This document shows, piece after piece, positions 52,143 to 61,300 of a DNA stretch of 64,000 nt. A model generated the notes under the pieces. It did no database searches and had not been told where the DNA came from. It was given only the letters and a program-made list of their open reading frames with translations. The translations under genes and the position numbers were made by a program. Each line of letters starts with the position of its first letter. Positions within the stretch are counted from its first letter, which is position 1. Source of the stretch: Patescibacteria group bacterium UBA2135 (GTDB lineage: Bacteria; Patescibacteriota; Minisyncoccia; Phycocordibacterales; UBA2135); the NCBI GenBank assembly GCA_002327685.1, contig DCXN01000003.1:23095-87094 (forward strand), written 5' to 3'.

Positions 52143-52641
52143 ATTTTACTGAAAATTGTCTTAAGAATTTTCTGTTTTCCTTTTCATAATGATGAACCAA
52201 AAAATGACAATTCCTACAAAGCCACGCGAGGTTGCTTAGTTTGTTATTTTTCCTGTTTTTATCAGCATGATGAACAATAATAACTTTCTTGTTCTTTGTT
52301 CCACACAATATACATATTTGGGAAATTTTACTGCGTTTTATTGTTTCCTTATAAGAAAATTCTCCGTGTTTCCAATTGGGGTGCTTTTCCCCAGTGAATA
52401 AAGAATTCCTCCACGGAGTACTGCATTTTTTGCTACAAAAAAACTTCCCATTTTGAGATTTATCAAGTTCTTTTAGAGGTTTATACGCTTCTTTCCCGCA
52501 GATGAAGCAACTGATCATTTTCCCTGTTTTTCTGTTCTGAGCAGAACAAACAATAGAGCAATACTTTCCTTTTCCTTTTTTGAGCCACGAGGGTTTTACA
52601 TAAAAAACGCTTTTACATATTCCACAATTAACATCCACCAT
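52123..52641 (-). CDS. HNH endonuclease-like zinc protein (upstream copy)
   Basis: The protein has 172 residues from the ATG at 52641, where the homology with the downstream copy starts (MVDVNCGICKSVFYVKPSWL). It has the same arrangement: CGICKSVF, YCSIVCSAQ, CFICGK, FCSKKCSTPW, CILCG, IVHHADKNRKNN, SNLAWLCRNCHFLVHH. A near-ideal promoter (TTGCCA, 17 bp, TATAAT) ends 7 nt before this ATG, which supports a leaderless message and rules out the longer frame. The Lys-rich sequences fit DNA binding. Target site unknown. Confidence 0.8.
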   Translation of the reverse strand: MVDVNCGICKSVFYVKPSWLKKGKGKYCSIVCSAQNRKTGKMISCFICGKEAYKPLKELDKSQNGKFFCSKKCSTPWRNSLFTGEKHPNWKHGEFSYKETIKRSKISQICILCGTKNKKVIIVHHADKNRKNNKLSNLAWLCRNCHFLVHHYEKENRKFLRQFSVKYADSKV

Positions 52642-52648
52642 GTACTTA

Positions 52649-52677
52649 ATTATATATTTCAAAGAACGACTTGGCAA
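52649..52677 (-). promoter_or_regulatory. Promoter of the HNH pair
   Basis: -35 TTGCCA (52672-52677), 17-bp spacer, -10 TATAAT (52649-52654), with the ATG 7 nt further. Confidence 0.65.
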
Positions 52678-52776
52678 CTCAATAGAATTGGACTTTTCCA
52701 CAGGGAAACATGCTGACCACTATACCATAGCCACCATGAATTTTACATTTGCTCTAGAGCAAGCTCTAGAATTTAC

Positions 52777-53358
52777 TCATTCATATGTTGGAGATTTCTC
52801 TTTAATCCCCGCCTTATGATTAACAAATCGCGCAAGCGCGAACAATAAACTTGATAAGCGATTCATATACGCAAGTGCATCTTCACATATCTCCTGCTCT
52901 CCTACATTACATACTCCGACGACCCCACGCTCTGTCCGTCGCGCAATTGTACGCGCGACATCAAGTAACGCCGATAGCTCCATTCCACCAACGACAGTAA
53001 ATGAGGTAATAGGAGGTATTTCTTTCTCAATAGCATCAACAATTTTTTCTATGTCTTTTATTTTTTCCCGCGAAATCCGCTTATCTGCATCCCCCGCTAC
53101 TTCCGCCTGAACCATAAAAAGATTCTGCTGTACCATCTCAAGTATTTCTTCTACCGATAAATTATTCACTACGCTATCATTTCCAATAGATTTTACTTTA
53201 CACAAACCAATAAATGAATTCAATTCATCAAGCGCACCGAGACACTCGACAACAGGATGGTTCTTGTTTACTCGCGCATCAGTTTTAGAGCTTCCGTCAG
53301 TAGTAGAAAAAAACTTCGTAGTACCTTTATCTCCTTTTCCTGTATACAACATTGCCAT
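52777..53358 (-). CDS. ATP:cob(I)alamin adenosyltransferase, PduO/MMAB type
   Basis: The protein has 193 residues from the ATG at 53358 (an ATG two codons later is also possible). It has the family start LYTGKGDKGTTKFF, the ATP-binding VVECLGALDELNSFIGL and the signature ARTIARRTERGVVGV, then ALAYMNRLSSLLFALARF. It adds the adenosyl group to reduced cobalamin, giving coenzyme B12. No B12-dependent enzyme or synthesis gene is visible in this window, so it must serve salvaged cobalamin used elsewhere in the genome. Confidence 0.92.
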   Translation of the reverse strand: MAMLYTGKGDKGTTKFFSTTDGSSKTDARVNKNHPVVECLGALDELNSFIGLCKVKSIGNDSVVNNLSVEEILEMVQQNLFMVQAEVAGDADKRISREKIKDIEKIVDAIEKEIPPITSFTVVGGMELSALLDVARTIARRTERGVVGVCNVGEQEICEDALAYMNRLSSLLFALARFVNHKAGIKEKSPTYE

Positions 53359-53449
53359 CACTATACCATAAATGTCCAAAGTAGAAACTGATAACTATGA
53401 CTTTCTCATTTTAATAGAATTTGATACTCTATATATATCAAACAACATT

Positions 53450-53592
53450 TAACCTTTAACATTTGACCACTGACAAACGACCTTTGACTTACAGTTTCCG
53501 ATAGTCAAATGTCCCAACCAAAGGATGGTCCGCCTCGGGCGGAAATTGTCAAAAGTCCCAGCCAGAAGCTGGTCAGCCCCAGGCTGAAAATG
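53450..53592. repeat. Hairpin-rich spacer with CATTTGAC words
   Basis: ACCTTTAACATTTGACCACT pairs loosely with TAGTCAAATGTCCC. Further hairpins GTCCGCCTCGGGCGGA and CAGCCAGAAGCTGG, CAGCCCCAGGCTG follow up to the next gene. Confidence 0.5.
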
Positions 53593-53600
53593 TCAGATAT

Positions 53601-53996
53601 ATGGCAATGCGAATTTCAAGAACCAGAATAGATTTAGACGATAAAACCCTGCAAAAGCCGGTACTTAAAGACTATGGTGAGACACTAACAACTGGCACCG
53701 GTACAACCACTCTCAACCTTGAACTAGGCAACGTATTTGAAATTACTATGGATGGTAATCTTTCCTTTACTTTTTCAAATCCACCAGCCTCTGGCACAGC
53801 AAGCAGTTTTACACTTGTCTTAAAACAAGACGGAACTGGTTCTCGTACTGCCACATGGCCAGCAGCAGTTGACTGGGCAGGTGGCACAGCGCCAACCCTT
53901 ACCACAACTGCAAGCGCAGTTGACGTACTTGCGTTTATCACAACAGACGGAGGAACAAGATGGTACGGATTCACCGGCGGACTTGATATGAAATAA
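53601..53996 (+). CDS. Phage-tail-like structural domain protein
   Basis: The 131-residue protein has no signal peptide. It contains LGNVFEITMDGNLSFTFSNP, TLVLKQDGTGSRTATWPAAV and VLAFITTDGGTRWYGFTGGL. This is the beta domain I recall from tail fibre and tail tip proteins of many phages. It probably derives from a phage tail and may be a displayed or tail-like structural part. The start could be ATG 53601 or the ATG two codons later. It is the first gene of the glycan island and ends before a perfect hairpin. Confidence 0.72.
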   Translation: MAMRISRTRIDLDDKTLQKPVLKDYGETLTTGTGTTTLNLELGNVFEITMDGNLSFTFSNPPASGTASSFTLVLKQDGTGSRTATWPAAVDWAGGTAPTLTTTASAVDVLAFITTDGGTRWYGFTGGLDMK

Positions 53997-54028
53997 GAAG
54001 TAAGGTAATAAAGTTATATACAAGGTAT

Positions 54029-54072
54029 ATATACGAGGCGAAACCTTGTTGGTAAGGTTTCGCCTCGTATAT
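54029..54072 (+). terminator. Perfect 19-bp hairpin after the phage-tail-like gene
   Basis: ATATACGAGGCGAAACCTT and its complement surround GTTGGT. The following TTTATT is only moderately T-rich, so it may be a terminator or a stabilising 3' structure. Confidence 0.6.
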
Positions 54073-54096
54073 TTATTAAAACAAGGCTTTCTTACA

Positions 54097-55422
54097 ATGA
54101 GAGACTTAATTTTAAAACTGTTCAATCAAAAAGAAGCCGCGGCAGGAATTGAATTGGCAAAAGTCTATTTAAAAGAAAATCCTGCTGATACTGAAATGGC
54201 TAATACATTAGCTGGCGCTTTGTATATGCAAAACAAGTTTGATGAAGCTCTTTATATAACTAAAAAATTAGCAGAACTTTCACCAGACGATGACGGACTC
54301 AAACTTAATCTTGCCAAATGTTACCACTCATTAACAAATCTTGGAAAAGCCGAAAAATTGGTTCGTGAATTACATGAAAAGAACAAAGGCAACAAAGACT
54401 ACGCGCTTGAACTTTCTGCATACCTAAGCATGCTTGGTAAATATAATGAGGCTGAAGAAATTTTAAAAACTTTAGAACTAGACAATAGAGTTAAGTTTAA
54501 CCTGGGCTGGCATGAAATGCGTAGAAAAAATTTCTTAAAAGGTTTTGAGCTTCGCTCTTTTGGTTCTTTTGAAAACGCATGGGGAAGTGAATACAAATTG
54601 GACATATCTAAAGAGAAAAGATATAAAAAAGGTGAAAACATAAAAGACAAAACTGTTTTACTTCTTAACGAAGGTGGTTTAGGAGATGAAATTATTTTTG
54701 CGCGTTTTGCTCAAATCATTAAGGCTCGTGGCGCAAGAAAAATTATCATGAGCTGTGATAAATCTTTGGTAGATATATTTAATAGAATTCCTGAAATAGA
54801 TTTGGCCTTGCCTTATGATTCAGCAAAAAAAATGGATTATAATTTTTATATTCCCATGATGAATGTTCCAAATTTACTAGAGCTAAACAGTCCCAATGAA
54901 AACATTAAATTTCCCTATATTTTCCCCAAGAAAGAATTAGTTGAAAAATGGGAAAAAAAGCTAAATAATATTGCAAAAGACAAGCCAAAGATAGGAATTC
55001 GTTGGGCAGGCAATCTTGAGTTTGAAGCAGGACAATTTAAGACAATGGACGTAAGCTTGCTTGTTAAGCTCAACAAGTACGGTCAATTATTTAGTTTGCA
55101 AAAAGATGCTAGATCAGGACAACTACCTCACAATTTTGGTGTTTACGACCTTAAGGATGAATTAACTAATTGGGATGAAACTCTTGCGATAATATCAACC
55201 CTTGATTTAGTAGTCTCAAGCTGTACTTCCATAGTCCACATGGCGGGTGCCATGAACGTACCATGCTTGGTGTTGATTTCAGTAATCCCCTATTTTACAT
55301 GGGCAGTTCAAGAAAGAACGACGGATTGGTACGGTTCGGTTAAACTTTTTAGGCAAAAAAAACTTGGAGACTGGTCAGCTCCATTTATTGAATTGGAAAA
55401 TTATGTTAAAGACGAAATGTGA
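54097..55422 (+). CDS. TPR protein with GT9-like glycosyltransferase domain
   Basis: The protein has 441 residues from the ATG at 54097; the longer frame reads through the hairpin. Three to four TPR repeats come first (about 15-150; ADTEMANTLAGALYMQNKFD, LKLNLAKCYHSLTNLGKAEK). A GT-B domain follows (about 180-435) with the GT9-type LLNEGGLGDEIIFARFAQII, KIGIRWAGN and LVVSSCTSIVHMAGAMNVPC. GT9 enzymes use ADP-heptose or similar donors. The end RQKKLGDWSAPF matches the same region of the giant fusion protein at 58303-62328, so the two are paralogues. The 3' end overlaps the next gene by 20 bp. Confidence 0.8.
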   Translation: MRDLILKLFNQKEAAAGIELAKVYLKENPADTEMANTLAGALYMQNKFDEALYITKKLAELSPDDDGLKLNLAKCYHSLTNLGKAEKLVRELHEKNKGNKDYALELSAYLSMLGKYNEAEEILKTLELDNRVKFNLGWHEMRRKNFLKGFELRSFGSFENAWGSEYKLDISKEKRYKKGENIKDKTVLLLNEGGLGDEIIFARFAQIIKARGARKIIMSCDKSLVDIFNRIPEIDLALPYDSAKKMDYNFYIPMMNVPNLLELNSPNENIKFPYIFPKKELVEKWEKKLNNIAKDKPKIGIRWAGNLEFEAGQFKTMDVSLLVKLNKYGQLFSLQKDARSGQLPHNFGVYDLKDELTNWDETLAIISTLDLVVSSCTSIVHMAGAMNVPCLVLISVIPYFTWAVQERTTDWYGSVKLFRQKKLGDWSAPFIELENYVKDEM

Positions 55423-56245
55423 CATTATTTTAAGAACCTGTTCAGAAGTCTATGCGGTTCACCCGCATTCTACGTATACGCTTGATAAAAATTCGTCAAG
55501 AATGGTTGGACCAGGTGTACCTAAATCAGAAATCACACTACGTTCGTTGTATTCGCTGATCAAAACAATAAATCAAGCTGACTTTGATTTGAGATTAATT
55601 ATTATTGACGACCATTCAAGCAAAGAATGTTTAGAAAATATAGAAAAAATCCTAAAAATTTGTAAATACCCGGCAGAAATTATTAACATGGAAACTACCG
55701 GCAATGGAGCGTCATTAAAAACTGTATATGATTGGGCTTTAAAAAATGGTAGAGATTATTTATTTTTTATAGAAGATGATTATCTTCATGCTCCAACATG
55801 TATGAGTGAAATGCTCTATGACCATATAACATTCCAAAAAAAATTAAATCATGAAGTAGCATTATCTCCTTGTGATAATCCTGATAATTACTTGAAACAA
55901 TCTTACAGCAACTTGCCTTGCAATATAGGTCTTGGTGAAAATAGGCATTGGAGAACAGTTACTAATTCAACAAGTACTTTTTTTTGTTCCCATGAAATAT
56001 TAAAAAAATATTGGACGTACTTTGAGGTTATGACAAACTACGGGAAAGGTGAAAAAAAAGATGAAGTCATCGTCCGCAACAAAATATGGGAAAAACCGTT
56101 TACAGATGGAAGTGGCGCTTTCTTGCTAAGCCCAATACCTTCATTGTCAATACACTTACAATACGCAACCGAATTTGAAGAACAAAGATCACCATTTATT
56201 AACTGGAAAGAGTGGTGGAATGATTCCGATTGGAGAGAAAATTAA
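55403..56245 (+). CDS. Family 2-like glycosyltransferase
   Basis: The protein has 280 residues from the ATG at 55403. The GT-A pattern is seen in LRLIIIDDHSSKECLENIEK and in the DxD-like FFIEDDYLHAPTCM, which bind the nucleotide-sugar and metal. The C-terminal part has Trp-rich acceptor-side sequence (SPFINWKEWWNDSDW). The gene overlaps the preceding one by 20 bp, so expression is coupled. Sugar and acceptor are unknown. The stop is followed at once by a nested palindromic repeat that splits this gene from the methyltransferase gene. Confidence 0.75.
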   Translation: MLKTKCDIILRTCSEVYAVHPHSTYTLDKNSSRMVGPGVPKSEITLRSLYSLIKTINQADFDLRLIIIDDHSSKECLENIEKILKICKYPAEIINMETTGNGASLKTVYDWALKNGRDYLFFIEDDYLHAPTCMSEMLYDHITFQKKLNHEVALSPCDNPDNYLKQSYSNLPCNIGLGENRHWRTVTNSTSTFFCSHEILKKYWTYFEVMTNYGKGEKKDEVIVRNKIWEKPFTDGSGAFLLSPIPSLSIHLQYATEFEEQRSPFINWKEWWNDSDWREN

Positions 56246-56247
56246 TC

Positions 56248-56421
56248 ATCGACGACATAGAGCGAGGTAAATGGACGGGAAAGGTCTGGCTTTGAGGAAA
56301 AAACTGTGCGGCAAGGTCTGGCCTTCTCCCGTCGTTTCACTCCTCCTCAAGGCCAGACCTTGCCGCACAGTTTTCGGGAGAAGGCCGGACCTTGCGGAGT
56401 CCATTTGCCGAGCTGCGGAGT
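56248..56421. repeat. Nested palindromic repeat, copy with inner unit
   Basis: The outer element (GACATAGAGCGAGGTAAATG ... AGTCCATTTGCCGAGC) matches the copy at 10790-10895. In its loop the usual 13 bases are replaced by an inverted inner unit bounded by AAAAACTGTGCGGC and GCCGCACAGTTTTC, itself with a full GTCGTTTCACTCCTCC loop. Confidence 0.85.
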
Positions 56422-56443
56422 TTACATATTTCATATCAAAAAA

Positions 56444-57175
56444 ATGAATGTAGAAAACGACAACCTTATTCAAGAAATACTAAGTAGAATTCAGTTTCGT
56501 TTTATGGATGAATTTACTCCTGGATCAACGAACTGTAAAAGAGATCCTCAAGCCAACTTGCACGGCCTTGACTTAGCTAACACTCAGATAATTGATGACG
56601 ATAATCCGCTTATGACAATGGATTATCTTAGAAATCCAAGAATGTCCACAATTACCATGGCTTATATAATTAACCGTCTTGTTAAAAATATGTCCAGTGA
56701 TTTAGTTTACTTGAACATTGGTATATGGTGTGGGTGGTCTTTTTTTGCTGGAATAATTGGTAATAATAAAAAATGCATTGGAGTAGATAATTATTCACAA
56801 AACGAAAAACAAAATGATAAAAAAATATTTGAATACCAATATGAAATTTTGAAAAATAATTTATCAAAATTTTATGAAATGGATTATTTAGATTATTTTA
56901 AAAATATTCACAAAGAAAAAATTGGTGTTTATTTTTATGAAGGAGATCATAGTTACAACAATCAGTTAATGGCATTGGAAATTGCTGACCCTTTCTTGAT
57001 GAAAGGAGCATATATACTTGTTGATGATACTAACGACAATGAACCATACAAAGCAACAATAGATTTTGTGTCCAAAAATAAGGATAAATTCGAGATTGTA
57101 CTTGATAAAAAGACTCCAAATAATTCCCATCCTACATTTTGGAACGGTTTATTAATAATAAAAAAAATAATATGA
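56444..57175 (+). CDS. Class I SAM methyltransferase (TylF/CmcI-like)
   Basis: The protein has 243 residues from the ATG at 56444; in-frame codons upstream come from the repeat. The SAM-binding start is LVYLNIGIWCGWSFFAGIIG with KCIGVDNYSQN as the acidic strand. VYFYEGDHSYNNQLMALEIA and GAYILVDDTNDNE form the metal/active-site part seen in sugar O-methyltransferases (TylF/CmcI group). It probably methylates a hydroxyl of a sugar on the glycan made by its neighbours. The stop overlaps the next start by 4 bp (ATGA). Confidence 0.72.
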   Translation: MNVENDNLIQEILSRIQFRFMDEFTPGSTNCKRDPQANLHGLDLANTQIIDDDNPLMTMDYLRNPRMSTITMAYIINRLVKNMSSDLVYLNIGIWCGWSFFAGIIGNNKKCIGVDNYSQNEKQNDKKIFEYQYEILKNNLSKFYEMDYLDYFKNIHKEKIGVYFYEGDHSYNNQLMALEIADPFLMKGAYILVDDTNDNEPYKATIDFVSKNKDKFEIVLDKKTPNNSHPTFWNGLLIIKKII

Positions 57176-58167
57176 AAATTGCAGCTTGTGCTATTTGCAA
57201 AAACGAGGAAGAGAATATTTCTAAATGGTTAGAATATACAAAAGATTTTGATTACAGGATAGTGGTTGATACCGGAAGTGCCGATCGTTCCGTGGAATTA
57301 CTTTCTAAATCAGATGTTATACTGGCTCAGAAAAAATTTGAGCCGTTTAGATTTGATGATGCCAGAAATTTTGTTATGACATTAATACCAGATGACGTTG
57401 ACTGGTGTATTTGGCCTGATTTTGATGAATATTATTCTGACAATACAATAGATGAGATTAAAAAAGCTGTTGAAGAAAATCCAAAAGTTACCAGACTCAC
57501 TTATAAAACATTTTTAATTAAAAACGGGATCAAGATAAAAGGCCTAGAATCAGGAACCGTTATGGAAAGCAAAATTCATGTAAATAAACTATATAAATGG
57601 AAAGAACCAATACATGAAAATTTAGATTTTATCGGTATGAAAAATGAAACAATAAAGCAAGTTGATAATATTCAGAGATTTCACAAGCAAAATATTAGCA
57701 AAGAAAGAGTTAAACAATATTTTGAGATTGCTAAAACTGCTTTGGAAAATAATTCAAAAGATTCATATAGCGCATGGTTCGTTTTAAAGGATTGTTATTA
57801 TTCGTTAAACGACATAGATAATAGTATAAAATATGCAAAACATTATTTAGACATCACAAAACCCTACACAAATTTTAGGTCACTTGCTCTCTTAATTTTG
57901 GCTAACTGTGAGGCTAAAAAATACGGAATAACACCTAGCACAACCTTGACTTTACTTCGCTCTGCATCAGAAAACCCAAAGAACATTGAAGCGTGGCGAG
58001 GATTGATTAACGCATCTTTTGAGCTTGAGGACTGGCATATGGTCTTGCTCGCAACTTCTATTTTAAAAGATTCAAATCCTCATTTTGAAGAACCTTACAA
58101 AATCGCCTTAAATAAAATTCAAACAGAGAAAAAAACTGTGGACAGGTCTGGCCTTGAGGAGGAGTGA
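57172..58167 (+). CDS. Family 2 glycosyltransferase with C-terminal TPR
   Basis: The protein has 331 residues from the ATG at 57172. The GT2 domain has AACAICKNEEENISKWLEY, YRIVVDTGSADRSVELL and WCIWPDFDEYYSDN. Helical TPR-like repeats follow (about 195-320; KERVKQYFEIAKTALENNSK, NDIDNSIKYAKHYLD). This is the SunS/WaaE-like layout. The last residues (TVDRSGLEEE) and the stop codon are supplied by a palindromic repeat that begins about 30 bp before the end. The ancestral C-terminus has therefore been replaced or extended. Confidence 0.82.
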   Translation: MKIAACAICKNEEENISKWLEYTKDFDYRIVVDTGSADRSVELLSKSDVILAQKKFEPFRFDDARNFVMTLIPDDVDWCIWPDFDEYYSDNTIDEIKKAVEENPKVTRLTYKTFLIKNGIKIKGLESGTVMESKIHVNKLYKWKEPIHENLDFIGMKNETIKQVDNIQRFHKQNISKERVKQYFEIAKTALENNSKDSYSAWFVLKDCYYSLNDIDNSIKYAKHYLDITKPYTNFRSLALLILANCEAKKYGITPSTTLTLLRSASENPKNIEAWRGLINASFELEDWHMVLLATSILKDSNPHFEEPYKIALNKIQTEKKTVDRSGLEEE

Positions 58168-58248
58168 AACGACGGGAAAAGGCCAGACCTTGCCACAGTT
58201 TTTGAGAGAAGACCAAACCTTGCGGTACAGTTTTCTACAGTTTTCCCT
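58132..58248. repeat. Palindromic repeat overlapping the GT2-TPR gene end
   Basis: The unit AAAAACTGTGGACAGGTCTG ... CCAGACCTTGCCACAGTTTTT starts inside the gene and gives its stop codon (GAGGAGTGA). A second right arm (GAGAAGACCAAACCTTGCGG then ACAGTTTTC) follows, as in the nested loci. Confidence 0.8.
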
Positions 58249-58302
58249 CAAAGTCGAACCTGGCCTACTATTTTTACCAAAAATAATTAACTCAACAAAG
58301 TA

Positions 58303-61300
58303 TCAACCACACCACACCCCCCACATACCCCTATAAGCAGTTTCAAATTGATGCGCAAATTCTTTTTTATTAAAAAATTGTGAATTGCTTATTTGCGCCC
58401 GCAAACCATCTCTTAGATAATTCAAACGACCAGAATCCCCCGCCAACACGGCGGCAGTTTTTACATAACCTTCTTTATTTTCAGCTATTAAATCCTCGAG
58501 ACCAACTTGCGTCAAGATGCTTGTCCCAGTGCGTCCTGCAAACCTGTCACCCGCCAGAGTTATTACAGGAACGCCCATCCATAGCGCTTCGCTTGTTGTC
58601 GCTGTACCGCTGTATGGAAACGTATCAAGGCATATGTCTATATTCTTGTAAGTATCGAGGTGTTCTGTAAAAGATTGAATCGGACCAGAAAATTTAATCC
58701 TACTACGCTTTACTCCAAACCTTTCAAACATATCTAAGCATCGCTGCCTTGTTGAATTTTCCGCCAAAGCTCTGCTTTTTAAGAACAAACGAGAATCTGG
58801 AACATTTTTTAAAACGACGCTCCACGTTCTAATTACTTCCGGCAAAACTTTTGCGCTATCACTCAATGAACCAAATGTTATGTATCCATTTTTCTTATAC
58901 GGAGAAGGAGATATATCAGGAGAATTCTCATTTGGTTTAAAACATAAAAAACTTTTCGGCAAACGTACTAATTTTTCACTGTAATAATCATCTGTTAACC
59001 CTTCAGGGTCGGCAATTGCATCGGTAATACGATAATCTATCGCATTTATACCAGTTGTGTTTGCATAACCCATCCAACTTACTTGCACTGGCGCCGGCTT
59101 GCGCGCAAAGACAAGAAGACGATTGCCTTTTGTGTGCCCAGCAAGATCAACAAGTATATCTATTCCGTCGGAGCGAACCTTTTCCGCAACCTCTTTGTCG
59201 CTCATACCTACCGTAGAAACCCAATTGTCTGCAAATGCCTGCAAGCGTTTTGTTACGTCATCTGGCTTACTTACTTCCGCATAACAAAAAGTCTCTATTT
59301 TATTTTTATCATGCGCCTCCAGTAACGGTTCAAAGAAATAATTTACAGAGTGAAGACGAAAATCCGGAGACACATAACCAACACGCAAACGCCTATCTGG
59401 AACACGCGCATTTTCGTGTTTTACAGCACGCTCCAAAGGTCGCGCGTGCATGTCCGCCCATCTTTTATGCTCTTCATAAACTTCTTTTTTAGAATGTTCA
59501 CCATAATTTAAACAAAGCATTAAATTTGAGTGATTATTGACGTTTTCAGGCATTAGTTCAACAGCACTCTTGTACCATCTCTCTGCCTCTGCGTTGCGCC
59601 CACGGACAACATAAGAATTTCCCAAATTGCCCATCGCCACAGCATTAGGATTAAGAGCCTGTTCAATAGCTTTTAGTAAAACTCCTTCTGCTTCGGCATA
59701 TTCACCAATTGATATAAGCGAATCTCCAAGCAGTCCATATGCTTCAAAATAATTTGGGGCTATTTCTATAACTTTGCGAAAAGCATCAACGGCTTGCAGG
59801 TCGTGCCCTTGTTGCCTTAAATTGTTGCCATCCAACAAGTACCTCTTCACGCTTGATTCAGTCGCGCGCCTTCTAGCTTCGTCATCGTTGTCGTATTCGT
59901 CTTCGTTATCGTTATCGTTATCGTTACTTCCTTTCTTATACAATTTACTTGCCAAATTTTTATAAGACGAATCTTCTATTTCTGTAAATTTCTCTTCAAA
60001 AAGTTTTATAATATTCTTTCCATCATCTTTCCAATTAACAAACTTGGAATCAACGCTTCTAGTTGGAAGAAAACGCTTATTTTCGTTTAACAAATAAAAT
60101 AACCCTTCATCTCTTAAAGCACCATGAACCAAATCTATATCTTCCCGAGGATTTAAACTATGTTGTAATACTAAAATAGAAAAAACAGCATCAAACTTTA
60201 ATCCTGTCTCTACTACTTTTTTAAAATCACCAACTGAATAAGAAGTAAAATTTTTAGAATCCACATAATCATCGGACAATTTAAGCATACTTGGACTTGA
60301 ATCAACACCTACTACAGCGCAATTTGTTTGCTTGATTAACTCTTTAGCTATTCTTCCAATTCCACAACCGTAATCAAGTAGTACGCTGTTTTTAGTTACA
60401 GAAAACGCCTTAATAAGTTTCTTTACGCTCAACTTAGTCTCTATATCCCATTTATTCTCATTATTTTCATCCGTTAATATGACATTTTTAGCTTGTTCTA
60501 GATTTTGAACTGAAAAAACTTCAGGATAATAAGTTAGGTTTCCTGTTGTTTTTTCTACTGATTTTTTGGAAAGCTTTTTTTTTAACTCTTCTTTTATCTT
60601 GCCAAACGGAGCTGACCAGTCTCCGTGTTCCTCTTGCCTAAAAACCCTCATGGAATCATAATACGGGGTTGTGTCTCCTGGTAATGCCCATAAATAGTAC
60701 GGCAATATCGGAACAATATTCCATGTTGGAACACCCATCGCCGCGGATAAATGAGCAACTGCAGTGCAGGATGTTATAACTAAATCCAATTCTGCCAAAG
60801 ATTTCATCGTGTCGGTCCATGTATCCAGCTTTAATTGTTCAACTTCGTCCGGCTTAAACTCAGCACCGTCATCGCGCTGTAAACTATAAAACTCACAATC
60901 GCTGTTATCCAAAAGACCAAACATCAACTCTGGTGAAAACCTTCTATGCTGTTCGTGCTCAAAACGGGGGTTACCATACCACCTCAAGCCAACCTTCAAT
61001 TTCTTCCCATTTTCTTTAATTGGTCTTTTTATATACGGCCTCCCTGACAAATCTTCGTATTCATATTTCAAAATATGAACAGCAGACATAGATGGAGCCC
61101 AAAAATCATGATACACGTTCAACGGATTAACACCGTGAGCTATGACAGAAGAAACACCCTCCACATCTTTCAAGATAGGCATTAATTCAGGAGAACATGA
61201 CGCAACCACCTTGCACCCGCGTTCAGCGATACCTTTAGCAAAACGAATATTGCAAATCTGATCCCCTAATCCACCTTCGCAATTTAAAAGTACTGTCCCT

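Noticed and set aside
56306..56443. Longer N-terminus for the methyltransferase
   Set aside because: The extra codons are repeat sequence; the ATG at 56444 starts the conserved part.
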